Positions 54,701 to 63,970 of a stretch of DNA of 64,000 nucleotides are shown here, piece by piece. The notes below the pieces were generated by a model, which made no database searches, was not told the origin of the DNA, and was given only the letters and a program-made list of their open reading frames with translations. The DNA is from Thereva unica (Eukaryota; Arthropoda; Insecta; Diptera; Therevidae), in the NCBI GenBank assembly GCA_949987705.1, contig OX465283.1:47220953-47284952 (forward strand). The letters are read 5' to 3'. Made by a program: the position numbers and the translations under genes. The stretch's first letter is position 1, and the number at the start of each line of letters is the position of its first letter.

Positions 54701-56332
54701 TTTTGGCAAGAGCTTTACACGCTTCAACAATTTATCAGCAAGTTACAAGAAATATGCGGCCAACTAGAACAACCTGAGCTTTGCCTTCAAACGATGGCAC
54801 AGTTTCAACAGCTTATGGGCGACTTGTCAAAAAATAACGAGTTACTCGTAAAGCAGCCTGACCACAAACGCAAACGGAGAGGCGCACTAAATTTCATTGG
54901 AAACATGGCCAATGCGCTGTTCGGAGTTTTAGACTCCGAATACGCTAAAGAAATGTCCATGACTATCCAAAAGGTCGAGAGAAACGAGCTTCATCTCTCA
55001 GAATTAGTGAAGAATCAAACCTCGCTAATAGATGCAACAATAAATGTGATGAGAAATGACCAGGAGTCCATTAGAGCAAAATTGCTGTCCGTAGATGATC
55101 ACATCAACCAACTGATTACAGGATTAACAACCATCCAACAGGAACTACAACAAAAGCAGCTCTCACAACTCTTCACGACAGTAGCAATTCAAACCATGTT
55201 ACTCGCGTCCAATTTTCTTCGCATTCAAAATACCATTTTGGATGTGCTAGTCGATACGCACCATGGGAGAATAAGCCCTCTACTCATAACACCATCTCAA
55301 CTCCGCGAGGAGATCAATAAAATCAAAATCCACCTTCCAGCGTCACTGAAACTGCCAGCAGTACCGGAGAATATATTAAGCTTTTACAGCCTCATCACTG
55401 TCACTGGAAAAGCAGAACCAAATCACATTATTTTCAAAATTTCGCTACCACTGCTGGCGTCGGAAAACTTAGAACTCTTCCATATAGTACCAGTTCCAGT
55501 ACAAATGAACGATACATTCATAGCAATCCAACCATCATTCCCATACCTAATAATGAATCTCTACAGGGATAAATATTACCCAGTGACGGATCAAGAGCTT
55601 CTTTCATGTATTTTCTTCAACAGAGAAAGATATCTCTGCAAGCAGAATCATCCGTTGTACAGAAGAGGCTCTAATGTTAGCGCCTGCGAAATGAACTTCA
55701 TCAATGAAGACCAACAATCGCCGTTATGTCATGTCGTCAAGACCGAAAACAGGGCACATTGGATACAACTACGAGCAACCAACCAATGGATATATTCCTT
55801 GAAGGAGAGGACAGCGCTGAATGTAGTATGCGGTGATAAAACAACAAAATTCTATATAGAAAAATCAGGACTGTTAAGGATAATGGCCGATTGCGTTATT
55901 AAACAGCAACAGTTAACAATACAGGGACACAAATTGTATCCAACGACGGTGCGACTCTCATTCACTCCATCACAGAATCTAACTGAAAATTTAACAAGCA
56001 AACAGCTTCAACCAATAGTACTTCAGACACACGATTATTCACCTCATTTTGAAGAGTTGGCCGAAATAAAGAAGAAACTCTTGGAGGTACATAGTGAACT
56101 CCCAGCAACGCTTGATCATCATGAGATTCATCAATACTCTATAGCTTACTTCAGTCTACTCCTCATCATAATTTTAAGCGCATACCTCATATGGAGACAC
56201 AGAATAGCTTTATGGTCCAGCAGCACTAAGCCCAAGGAGATAATTGAGTCGCCGCAACCTGACGACAACCACTACAACACATCAACCAGAAACAGGGACT
56301 TCACCGCCAACTTTGATTCAAAATCCTGTTGA
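48755..56332 (+). CDS. BEL/Pao Gag-Pol-Env-like polyprotein, copy 2
   Basis: A second full 2525-codon frame, exactly 8257 bp after copy 1, with all the same domains. At protein level it differs from copy 1 at only two positions. Asn1498 becomes Lys (T to G at 53248), just before the first His of the integrase zinc region. Gly1686 becomes Ser (G to A at 53810), four residues before the catalytic Glu1690. Gly in this motif is usual in Pao integrases, so copy 1 probably keeps the ancestral state and copy 2 may have a weakened integrase. No stop or frameshift. Confidence 0.93.
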   Translation: MHEIIMDMERLSQMQKETGGEIERISNNYTKTPIDRRTSSYMNTKLRELGDLWTMFEATDSEIRTNHADKVNHPYFFQEYYRQIQKGYEKVINDIKQRLESLRTVGQATNQPGVVIEEERDKEEGDEEEPHKTSSAAGAIPKHHRYEAKKEQRADLTINTRKLMILSTAMRKILKTTGDAISPLPECYCNLQIKRIESRWNEISTLHTAIWSQLSESSLEHYNIEEYFSLEEEVQTALLQLYGQLKTSKTTVESTIKNSSAVKLPKVTLPKFDGDYLKWRQFRDLFTELIHNQNIADCHKMWYLKTSLLGEAEKLIRHYTTSDANYMSAWKVINDRYENTRLLATALISKLLSQPSQSNESATAIKSMHDTTWECLLGLQNLQLDTSHWDPLLLHILQRKMDRNTLTLWEQSLANPRALPTLTDFLKFLEIRFQSLEALGGKSKSIEERPKQQTTLKTFSSMVTTSHSCPSCKGQHALYACNKFLQSTPADRLKTVRANKLCINCLKSGHSYYNCTSRACTKCSRRHNTLLHLEDTTSNSKVTKMDVPKEPTAQTNNKVATAQQASGGGPSASLTANSVQPIKGYVLLGSALVNVSNQVGKSIQCRALLDSGSQLSFLTEHSAKRLNLRMESTQTNIEMIGRQSQKTHQRAAINLHSRINGFNASIEVQIIPSIISPQPTCLIDISTWSIPHNIALADPHFNETGEIDLLIGAELYHSLLAVGQIKLCDTLPILQNTVFGWVVGGKIHDAVSQQATCGICSEDERLSEQIERFWQLEDVDSTDRSLSVIDHQCEVNFNETCTRDNSGRFTVNLPMRKDPQTLGESKEIAYRRFLSVERKLTLNPELREQYCAFMREYEQLGHMREIDVNTISKPYYFLPHHAVIKPESSITKLRVVFDASAKTTTGISLNDILHIGPIIQEDVYTILLRFRLPRYVFTADIEKMYRQIRIAEEQQRYQLIWWRHHPQDKIRCFQLTTVTYGTACAPYLAIRCLQKLAEEESHSYPLALQTIKQNFYVDDVLAGSDSLMEAVEKKSQLQKLLHLGGFKLRKWCANHPQLLQGIGPEDQELQLDFSSMTEEHVKTMGLTWSPKTDIFRVRFNGTPHHRITKRTVVSDIAHLFDPLGIVAPIVVVAKLFSQRLWALKIDWDAALPQEHHSYWTRFKEDLAVLNDVTVPRHVFAQRSPKSLQIHIFTDASERAFGAVAYIRSINKDNIITVRLLCAKSRVAPLKQHTLPRLELCAAKLGAELGNRIRVDLNLKGESMYFWTDSEITLAWINTSSAKLQTFVANRVAAIQTLTRAQQWRHVTSKQNPADVLSRGTTPQKLISDNLWFYGPIFIHGAESSWPPPYEKGRQDLLELRKGVVTSALQITDTHFIDIINHRNSFKRLQRIVAYVLRFAKGLRKDKPRSIQITAEEMGSAKYTIMKAIQESEFKGDINHLRKYGEVSKNSSLAGLTPFIDHDGVVRVGGRLEAADLPYDSKHPILLPYGHSLTKTILKEIHVDNLHIGPQGLLGITRQQFWPIKGKTLVRSVVQHCVHCAKAKPILLQQLMGNLPPARVQPARPFINSGVDFCGPVWTHFKIRGKRPVKAYIAVFCCFSTKAVHLEIVSDMTTEGFIGALKRFTARRGHCRHIYCDNGTNFVGARNQLTELQQLIQSEDSINRIVTTCSSRGTDFHMIPPRAPHFSGLWEAAVKSAKHLLQSTLVAASLTYEEMETVVTEVEAILNSRPLTPMSTNPNDLMALTPGHFLIGEPLTSTVDSHAKPPNVNLLTRWKLVTHLKNEFWRRWQKEYLNELQYRAKWRQRSQNIKQGDMVIIKEDNTPPLRWLLGRILQTHAGNDGLVRVADVKTSTGVLRRPIHKLAPLPIENPEARSEEESKAREESSELHQPSDPLGPQSTTSTEENRPNEKHTTESPPRKKIRGSMGSAIMTLLLTCLILPTTWATPVEITPFKNQPGIYFENLGPSNIISSEWNLIAFYNMEPFWQELYTLQQFISKLQEICGQLEQPELCLQTMAQFQQLMGDLSKNNELLVKQPDHKRKRRGALNFIGNMANALFGVLDSEYAKEMSMTIQKVERNELHLSELVKNQTSLIDATINVMRNDQESIRAKLLSVDDHINQLITGLTTIQQELQQKQLSQLFTTVAIQTMLLASNFLRIQNTILDVLVDTHHGRISPLLITPSQLREEINKIKIHLPASLKLPAVPENILSFYSLITVTGKAEPNHIIFKISLPLLASENLELFHIVPVPVQMNDTFIAIQPSFPYLIMNLYRDKYYPVTDQELLSCIFFNRERYLCKQNHPLYRRGSNVSACEMNFINEDQQSPLCHVVKTENRAHWIQLRATNQWIYSLKERTALNVVCGDKTTKFYIEKSGLLRIMADCVIKQQQLTIQGHKLYPTTVRLSFTPSQNLTENLTSKQLQPIVLQTHDYSPHFEELAEIKKKLLEVHSELPATLDHHEIHQYSIAYFSLLLIIILSAYLIWRHRIALWSSSTKPKEIIESPQPDDNHYNTSTRNRDFTANFDSKSC
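54524..56332 (+). other. Envelope-like glycoprotein region of copy 2
   Basis: Identical in translation to the copy 1 envelope-like region: signal segment, KRKRR site, fusion-peptide-like segment and membrane anchor. Both copies keep it intact. Confidence 0.75.
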
Positions 56333-56346
56333 ATACATCATTCAAC

Positions 56347-56356
56347 GGGGGGAGAA
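56347..56356 (+). other. Polypurine tract, unit 2
   Basis: GGGGGGAGAA directly before LTR 3. Confidence 0.85.
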
Positions 56357-56905
56357 TGTTGAGGAATCAATCATCATTATACTAACATTTAAATTAATTC
56401 ATAATATTAATTCATAATTCATATTTGCTTAATCTCTAAAATAAATCCAAAAAAAAAACAAAACCTAATCATATATCATAAATTCATTCTTTCTCATAGA
56501 AGAATTTTATTATCATCCAAAACGTAATCTGATATTTCATTTTTAATGTATCTGGCGCAAATTGCCAGACGTAATAAGACACCAATTTTAAATGCAACTG
56601 GCGTAAATTGCTGCGAGAGCAATTTACGATACCTATGAGAAAGAATGAATTTATGATTCTATGGGAAAATTCTTCCCTCAAAAATTGCAGATTTAGGAAT
56701 AAGTTATTTTTGTATAAAAGTCAGTTTTTTAAATAAAGTTGTCAGTTGTTTTTCAGCATTAAAACAGCGAGTTTCAATCATTTTTCTAAATATTCAAGTG
56801 TACTGGTCTATGAGCCTTTGCACTAAACTACAAGGGTCTAGGTTTATGTGCCTTAGACCAATTTATTTTCAATTATAACAAAGCGAAATAAAAGAATTTC
56901 GTACA
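56357..56905 (+). repeat. BEL/Pao LTR 3
   Basis: 549 bp, same as LTR 1 and 2 by eye, ends TTTCGTACA. It is followed by AGCTA and the continuation of the palindrome arm. Confidence 0.95.
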
Positions 56906-56910
56906 AGCTA
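56906..56910. repeat. Target-site duplication AGCTA, right
   Basis: Partner of 39838-39842. The following bases continue the interrupted palindrome arm (CAAACTTTGTGAACA). Confidence 0.95.
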
Positions 56911-57140
56911 CAAACTTTGTGAACATTTTTTTAAGATAGGACTTACGGTTTCAGATGCATTTGCAAAAAACAGATATTTTGACCCTAAAACCCCCTAAAA
57001 AGAAAGGTTCCCGGGGTAGAAAATCGGTAGACTTTATAACCCCTAATTAAGAACCCTAAAAGGAAGCTCTGTGCCAATTTTCAGCCTGTACCCGACCATT
57101 TCCGCTATTTCGCTTTTTTCGGCTTAATTTGACTGTACTA

Positions 57141-58497
57141 CTAGGCTATTACAAAATCCTCATTCTGAAACTCTTTATATTTCGTTTCAACACAAACATT
57201 TTGTTTTTAAAGAAACATTTTTTTTTAATTTTATCACAGGCAGTTTTCACAAAACCACTTGCACCTACTACTGTTTTGTACAAACAAAGAAGTACTCCAG
57301 TAAAAATCAACATAAAAACAAGAATTTCTAAAACGAGTTCACCAGAACTTAAATTGTAAAGTAATTGTCTAAGTTAACACCACTCTAAAGAAGAATTTTT
57401 ACTACAAACTAAATAATAGCGTTGCTTTTACTTTCGAAATAAAAACTGTTTTTAAATAGAAAAGGTTTCTTTTTTAAAATGTACCCTGAATAAGTTTCAA
57501 AAAAATATGGGCACAGCAATTTTAAAACCAGTTTTTTGATAGAGTAAGGGTTTTTAGCAAATAAAGGACAACTCCAGGATATTCCTTGCAGAAAATCATT
57601 TCAATGGTTATTGTCCTCGTAAGCAAAAGCTAATTAGAGTATCGATTTTTTGGGGCGCTCAGCCGCCTAAACTGCTCCTTGTTTGAAAGTCCTTTGTTCA
57701 TTCGAAAAGGAAAAAAAATAAGAAAAAAAGAAAAAATACTGCTCTCTTGATATAATGAAACAATGAAAACATTTAATCCTAGATAGCAGACATATTTTTA
57801 TAAAATCTCTTCTCAAGTTTCTCTCGTTGCCCTCAAAATTTATAAAAAGCAATTCTTTTAAGCTTCATAATGGCACTTAATAAAATTGTGTATCATCATG
57901 ACATCCCTCCTAATGTCGGTACATAAAATGAGATTCTTCTAATTTCTTAAGTATTTTCTTCAATTGAATTAGGAATTATCTAATTGAAGTTGTTAGAAGA
58001 GCGCAAACGGCGAGATATAAGAACGACAATGTAGCATCTTAACAGAATTACATTATTTTTATCAAATTTATGAGAAATTTCTTCTAAGTCACGAGACATG
58101 GCTGACTGCCGCCTCCATTTCAATGGAAATATTATAACTTGACTTATGTAGTCAAAAATTTCATTTTCAACATTTTACAATGTTATATAGCTTTTGTGTA
58201 CGACCTTAAGATTAAGGAGCCTTCGCATTGTCTTTTATTATATCTTATGAAATCCTCTTCAAAAATTTTTTTTTGCATTTTGTAATGTTGAATATTATTT
58301 CAGTCCTTGGGTTTGAACAGGCTATCATTCATGTTACAATTGTACAGGAAAATAACCACTTGAAGCTGTAAAGAGATGCGTCAACATTTCACTTAACACA
58401 AAGATGCTGCTTAGTGCTATAATAGGTTATGCCGACATAGACTCCTTCGTCTTGCATAGACGAAGCGTGCATGTAACACAGGATAAAAGATGGGCGG
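57141..58497. other. AT-rich region, no gene seen
   Basis: Short open stretches (57129-57359; 57667-57852) have no recognisable domain. Confidence 0.4.
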
Positions 58498-58573
58498 GGG
58501 TGTGCTTGAGATTTTGAGATGTTTTATTCATCTAACTGCTGCATTTGAATAAAACCTTCTCAAGTGCACACCC
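58498..58573. repeat. Small palindrome (76 bp)
   Basis: GGGTGTGCTTGAG...GTTTTATTCA pairs with TGAATAAAAC...CTCAAGTGCACACCC around a 14-15 bp loop. One arm has a short extra segment. It may be a tiny MITE or a hairpin RNA source; no flanking duplication was recognised. Confidence 0.6.
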
Positions 58574-59147
58574 TTTATATTGTTATATGCGCCCTTTGTG
58601 TATCTTAAAAATTAATTTAATATAAATTGTAATTTCATGTCTTGAGAATTTGGGCGAAATTAAAATTTTAACATATTTTACCATTTTTTCTCTTTAGAAT
58701 CTGAAAAGTTTTTGCTCATTTATAAAAGAGTTTTGTAAGTACCTGCTGCTTGTTGTTGGTGGCCTGCCGGTAAGTTGCTGTTCTGCACTTTTCATACAGT
58801 CTCAAAACATAGTTTTCACAGCAGGTCTTAAGCAGTATCCATAGAAATATAAACAGATATAACTGATTAGTCAAGGCACAGCTCCAGCATAATATATGTT
58901 AGAACGTACCTTGGAGCAAACGTGGACTCAGACCATTTTCTGGTGGGTCTTAAGATGGGAAATGTCGTGCGTCAGGACCAGTATTGCCAGGAATGGGAAA
59001 TCTCTAGGGAATGCTCTTGATTTAATTGAGCCATCTTACAAAATAATAGTTGTCTCACAATAGTTGAAAATAATCAACAGAAACTCGTTCAGTAAATTCT
59101 TATTTCGAAACGACTTGACGCCGCTGGTCGAATGTATCGACTATGGC
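58574..59147. other. AT-rich region, no gene seen
   Basis: No coding signal recognised. Confidence 0.4.
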
Positions 59148-59150
59148 TAA

Positions 59151-59554
59151 GGGCCGGTTTCACAGTGCGAACTTAAGTATAAAAATTAACTTAAGTTATA
59201 CTTAAGTATGGATGCCTGTTTCACAGTCGCTACTTAAAATATACTTAAGTGTAACTTAAGTAGGCATTTCTCTAGACTTAAGTTTTGCTTAAATCAGAAT
59301 GCATAGAAAATTCAAATGTCAGTTGATTCCAGTACATTTCAAGGAAAACGCGATTAAAAGAAAATTTTACATGTAAAGTTCGGCTATTGTAAGTTCATAA
59401 TTTACAATATTTAAGTGCCGCCGTAAGAAACAAATATAATAGTAAGAAGAAGAAAAAATTGCACTGTGAAACGGAATTTGACTTAAGTTATACTTAAGAG
59501 AGACAATTTACTTAAGTTTAAGCAAAACTTAAGTTCGCACTGTGAAACCGGCCC
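59151..59554. mobile_element. Harbinger-like MITE (404 bp) with TAA duplication
   Basis: GGGCCGGTTTCACAGTGCGA and its complement form the ends. TAA at 59148-59150 and 59555-59557 is the TWA-type duplication of PIF/Harbinger. The interior is dense in CTTAAGTTATACTTAAG palindromic motifs, repeated on both arms. Non-coding. Confidence 0.8.
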
Positions 59555-59667
59555 TAAGTGATATCTATGAATTTATGAATACTTTGTTTTGTTTTCAGTC
59601 AAAAACAATACACCGATTTTTTGATCAAACTAAAGGAAGACAAGCTAAAAATGGCACCAAAGAATAG

Positions 59668-60037
59668 GGGTGCTTTCAGTAATGCAGTTTGTGCATAATT
59701 TGCTTTTGCATTAGTTTCATTAAAGCAAGCGTGTTTGCACCGAGTTCATAAATACAGACATGCGAAACAAATATGAGCAAGTTTTTCGATAGCCCTGCGG
59801 ACAAATTTCAAAGCAGAAGAGAAAGCACTTTGATCTCAAATGTCCAAATACATATTGGTTGACAACATAAAATGGATGCGGACAATATTAATAGCACGCG
59901 GTAAATATATTAAAAGAACATCAAAAATGACAATTAATCAGCGCCATATTTAACTATGGCAAAACAAGTTCACTAACTAACTTGCATGCATGCGCAATTA
60001 ATTTTTCCGCAAGTCGATTGCATTACTGAAAGCACCC
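59668..60037. mobile_element. MITE (370 bp) with TAG duplication
   Basis: GGGTGCTTTCAGTAATGCA and TGCATTACTGAAAGCACCC bound 370 bp of AT-rich non-coding DNA. TAG at 59665-59667 and 60038-60040 is a 3 bp duplication. Harbinger-like by size and duplication length, though TAG departs from TWA. Confidence 0.7.
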
Positions 60038-60196
60038 TAGCTTTCGTTTAGAGAAAATCAGCATTTTCACTCCCACAGCATCAACGCAGATAAAATCTGA
60101 CATAAAAGGTTTTTGACCTCGGAATTCATAAACGAGAAATATTCATAAATAGAGAAATATTAACAATATTCTAAAGTATTAATAAAAATATATTTA

Positions 60197-60478
60197 GGCC
60201 CTCCGAACACGAGTTGACTGATTAGCAATTCCAGACGAAACCCATTTGAAACTAGTTTGAGCTGCTCGGGTGCGACTGTTCTTGCCGGTCGGAGGCGATT
60301 TGAGTTGCGTGGTTGCCCTTAATCTGAACTACTTGACATTTTGCCAAAACCTCGTAAGTAAAAACTAACACCGATTGATCCAAAATCAATTGTGATTGTG
60401 TGTGGACAAAGACTTCATTTTGATTAATGAAATTATGAAATTAGGCTTGCAAATCAGACGACGCGTATGCGGAGGGCC
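60197..60478. mobile_element. MITE (about 282 bp)
   Basis: GGCCCTCCG at the left and CGGAGGGCC at the right are inverted termini. The flanks are TTA and TCA, a possible diverged 3 bp duplication. Non-coding. Confidence 0.5.
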
Positions 60479-60882
60479 TCACACTCCACAAAATAATATT
60501 TAAATTCGTTAGATATCTACCTATTATGCAATAGAACAATAACACAAAATCGTCTAAGTATATTTATGTGCGTGTATCCAAACGTAATCAATTACAGTGT
60601 TTCCATGCAGAGTTTACCATGAGTTACTCTCAGAGTAAGGGTCCATGGAACTGCGAGTTGAGTAAAGTTTCATTAAATCCAAGAAAACTCCACGACACAC
60701 GTGTCGGATTGGGCCGGGTTTTCCATATGTGTTTGCTTAAGTGTAAATGTCAAGTTACCCTACACCTACAATAGGGGATTCCCCACGTGCATTACTGTGT
60801 TCCCATAAACCGAAGAAGAGTTTTCGTTGAGTAAACAGAAAGCTTTTCCCTTCAAATTAAACTGTTTCCTGCTGTTTCCATG
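60479..60882. other. Stretch between MITEs, no gene seen
   Basis: An open stretch at 60568-60774 has no recognised domain. Confidence 0.35.
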
Positions 60883-62072
60883 ATAGTCCATTCAAAACGC
60901 GCGTTATGGTGTTCCAAAATAACACCGTTAAGAAAATCGAACCCTAAACGTTTTTGGGGTAGCTGATCACGAAAATCGAGGTCCCGCGGTCCTAAAATTA
61001 GGGCGTCACCCCTAAAAATGCAAAAAACACCCCTTTCAATTTATTCCAATTACAATTTTAATGTAGGGGTAGTTTTACCCCCTTACGAGTTGAAAAAATT
61101 AATTTTTTGCTGATAATACCTTTTGAACCAAATTTCAAACAAAGAGCAAAAAAAATTTTTTGGCAATTTTTTTTATATAAAGTTGTTTTTATTATAGTAG
61201 GGGTAGTTTTAACCCCTTAAGGGTTGAAAATAATTTATTTTTGCCTCACAGTACGCCCACAATCGAATTTGAAGCATAAACTTGGGAAATTTTTTTTTTA
61301 CAATTTTTGCCATTTTTCGCCAATTTAGGGGTACTTTCAACCCTTTAGGAGTAACCCTTACCATTAAGTTCGCCTTAATTTAGTACAAATCAACCACCTT
61401 CGCAAATAAATATTAAAAAAAGTGCATTTCATCGCATTAGTTTTCATTATTACTGAAATAATCGCGAAAACCCCCTAAAAGGTTTGTTTTTTGCATTTTT
61501 AGGGGTGACGCCCTAGTTTTAGGACCGCGGGACCTCGATTTTCGTGATCAGCGACCCCAAAAACCTTTAGGGTTCGATTTCCTTAACGGTGTTATTTTGG
61601 AACACCCCCCCCTAGTTTTCAATGAACTATATTGTAGGGGTAGTTTTAACCCCTTAAGGGTTGAAAATAATTTATTTTTGCCTCACAGTACGCCCACAAT
61701 CGAATTTGAAGCATAAACTTGGGAAATTTTTTTTTACAATTTTTGCCATTTTTCGCCAATTTAGGGGTACTTTCAACCCTTTAGGAGTACCCCTTACCAT
61801 TAAGTTCGCCTTAATTTAGTACAAATCAACCACCTTCGCAAATAAATATTAAAAAAAGTGCATTTCATCGCATTAGTTTTCATTATTACTGAAATAGTCG
61901 CGAAAACCGCCTAAAAAGGGGTGTTTTTTGCATTTTTAGGGGTGACGCCCTAATTTTAGGACCGCGGGACCTCGATTTTCGTGATCAGCGACCCCAAAAA
62001 CTTTTAGGGTTCGATTTTCTTAACGGTGTTATTTTGGAACACCCCCCCCCCCCCGCGTTTTGAATGGACTAT
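60883..62072. mobile_element. Inverted-repeat element with duplicated right half
   Basis: ATAGTCCATTCAAAACGCG at 60883 is mirrored by CGCGTTTTGAATGGACTAT ending at 62072. The right half is present twice as direct repeats of about 437 bp (61197-61625 and 61634-62072), each ending in a copy of the terminal arm: GGGTGACGCCC, GGACCGCGGGACCTCGA, CGTGATCAGCGACCCC, GTGTTATTTTGGAACACC. The junction at about 61620 carries a degenerate terminus (CAATGAACTAT). Non-coding, superfamily unassigned. Confidence 0.7.
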
Positions 62073-62250
62073 GAGGGCTTTGGGTGAAAGTGACAGATTA
62101 TACTCTTAATTCATATATAATCAAATTCGTTAACATATCTATTTAGAACAAAATCTATGAATTTTTTGCAGTCTCGCAAATCCCGCGGGATTGCGAGATT
62201 AAGATTTTAATGCGGGATTGGATTGCCATCTTCATTGTTTTGAAATGAAA
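62073..62250. other. AT-rich flank of a hAT fragment
   Basis: Contains AATCCCGCGGGATT and a second TGCGGGATT close by. No independent gene. Confidence 0.4.
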
Positions 62251-62267
62251 AATGTACGATCTACAAC

Positions 62268-62488
62268 GTGTTCTGGGTGAAAGTTCTTGAAGAAGTAAAT
62301 CCTGGAAATAAGCCTCCTAGGTATAAACGTATTTGCAAACTTGCAACCGCTTTGTCGTCATGGCCATTTTCAAAAGCCTCAGTTGAGGAGGCATTTTCCA
62401 CTCCACACGTTATTCAAGATAAGCTGCGCAATAGAATGTCAATAATGAATGGATGCAATCATAGTCCAGTCAAATTAGAGATTTGACT
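62268..62488 (+). pseudogene. hAT transposase C-terminal fragment
   Basis: The translation RYKRICKLATALSSWPFSKA, then SVEEAFSTPHVIQDKLRNRM, matches the hAT C-terminal dimerisation region (the usual S-x-x-S-V-E-R-x-F-S pattern, here E-E-A-F-S). Only about 70 codons remain, and the right side is cut by the palindrome starting at 62489. The rest of the transposase is missing. Confidence 0.65.
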
Positions 62489-63970
62489 GAAGATAATTCC
62501 GAAGTTGCTGAAAATTGGAACAGCCGTTAAAAACATTATTATACGTAAGCTGTAGAGACTGCCACGCGATTGGGCGGCTGCAAACTTTTTTATTCAAGGT
62601 CAAAGGGTCAAAATATCAGTTTTTTGCAAATATCTGCTAAACCGTACGTCTTATCAGAAAATTGTGTTTACAACGTTTGTAGATTAGGCGATTATCTACA
62701 AAAAAGTATATTATACATTTTCTCGTAGGAATTGCCATTTCTGAGATATTGTCGTTTTAATAAGTTAAAATACTCATATTCTATCATTCCCGACTTGTAA
62801 AGGTCATCAGAAATTTAATAAATCCTTTGTTGGAGTACGCGGCTAATATTTTCAGGGGTGATTCCTGGATATATTTGGAGAAAAAAATTGTTCTACAGAG
62901 GGCGGCTATCTCCACTATCCACTAAGATACAGGGTGATTAGGGAAAAATTTTTGTTTTTTTTTTAATTTACTGAAATTTGAATAACTCCTAAAGTAATTA
63001 TCATAAAGTAGCCTAATTAGGCTCATCTTTTAGGTAAATGTGTATTCTTTAATTTGGTGTAAAACATAGCAGCCTGAGTGACTCCGTTCAAAAAATATGT
63101 AGGCTCAAACCAATGCTATTATGCCGCAGTTGAAAGACGAGTAACTTTTTATTTGTTCACGATAAAACACGATAAAACTACTACTACTACTACTACCTAC
63201 AAAACTACCCAAAATAAACACTTATTGCATATGGAAATATTGTAGGTAATAGTTTGGTGCATCAGAAAAGCAAAAAAAAAATGTACTGTTAGTAACGAAT
63301 TTTCTGAGAAAAACGAAGAAATCTGCCAGGTCTAGATTCTAAGCATTGTTTGAGCCTATATATTTTTTGAACGGAGTCACTCAGGTTGCTGTGCTTTATA
63401 CCAAATAAAAGAATACACATTTACCTAAAAGATGAGCCTAATTAGGCTACTCTATCATAATTACTTTAGGAGTTATTCAAATTTCAGTAAATTTAAAAAA
63501 AAAACAAAATTGTTTCCCTAATCACCCTGTATCTTAGTGGATAGTGGAGATAGCCGCCCTCTGTAGAACAATTTTTTTCTCCAAATATATCCAGGAATCA
63601 CCCCTGAAAATATTAGCCGCGTACTCCAACAAAGGATTTATTAAATTTCTGATGATCTTTACAAGTCGGGAATGATAGAATATGAGTATTTTAACTTATT
63701 AAAACGACAATATCTCAGAAATGGCAATTCCTACGAGAAAATGTATAATATATTTTTTTGTAGATAATCGCCTAATCTACAAACGTTGTAAACACAATTT
63801 TCTGATAAGACGTACGGTTTAGCAGATATTTGCAAAAAACTGATATTTTGACCCTTTGACCTTGAATAAAAAAGTTTGCAGCCGCCCAATCGCGTGGCAG
63901 TCTCTACAGCTTACGTATAATAATGTTTTTAACGGCTGTTCCAATTTTCAGCAACTTCGGAATTATCTTC
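62489..63970. mobile_element. Large palindrome, second family member (about 1.48 kb)
   Basis: GAAGATAATTCCGAAGTTGC at 62489 is mirrored at 63970, with arms running to about 63115 and from about 63340. The loop of about 220 bp contains a CTA microsatellite (63180-63197). The arms share with the 38572 palindrome the GATTCCTGGATATATTTGGAG block, TGGCAATT..TACG..AAAATGTATAAT and an internal mariner-like ATACAGGGTGATTAGGG/CCCTAATCACCCTGTAT pair. It ends a few bases before the window end. No coding capacity. Confidence 0.8.

Larger units (their letters stand above)
39843..56905 (+). mobile_element. Tandem BEL/Pao LTR retrotransposon, LTR-int-LTR-int-LTR
   Basis: Three 549 bp LTRs at 39843, 48100 and 56357 are spaced exactly 8257 bp apart and alternate with two full internal regions. 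The whole 17,063 bp array is flanked by one AGCTA duplication. None exists around the middle LTR, so the array entered as one insertion or grew in place by LTR recombination. Each internal region has a primer-binding site, one gag-pol-env-like frame of 2525 codons and a polypurine tract. The RT, DUF1758-type protease and DUF5641-type tail identify the Pao/BEL superfamily (Belpaoviridae in virus taxonomy). Confidence 0.95.
38572..57140. mobile_element. Large near-perfect palindrome (about 1.5 kb) split by the Pao insertion
   Basis: The left arm from TAGTACAGG (38572) to about 39302 is mirrored by a right arm from about 39330 to 39842 that resumes at 56911 and ends CTGTACTA (57140). The spacer is about 27 bp. 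Without the 17 kb insertion the palindrome is about 1.5 kb. A 64-codon open stretch at 38890-39084 on the plus strand has an identical counterpart at 39550-39744 on the minus strand, so the arms match closely. Inside each arm is a mariner-like TACAGGGTGTTCGCG terminus (39018 and its mirror, 39612). Related copies lie at 26255-26670 and 62489-63970. It encodes nothing recognised. Confidence 0.8.
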
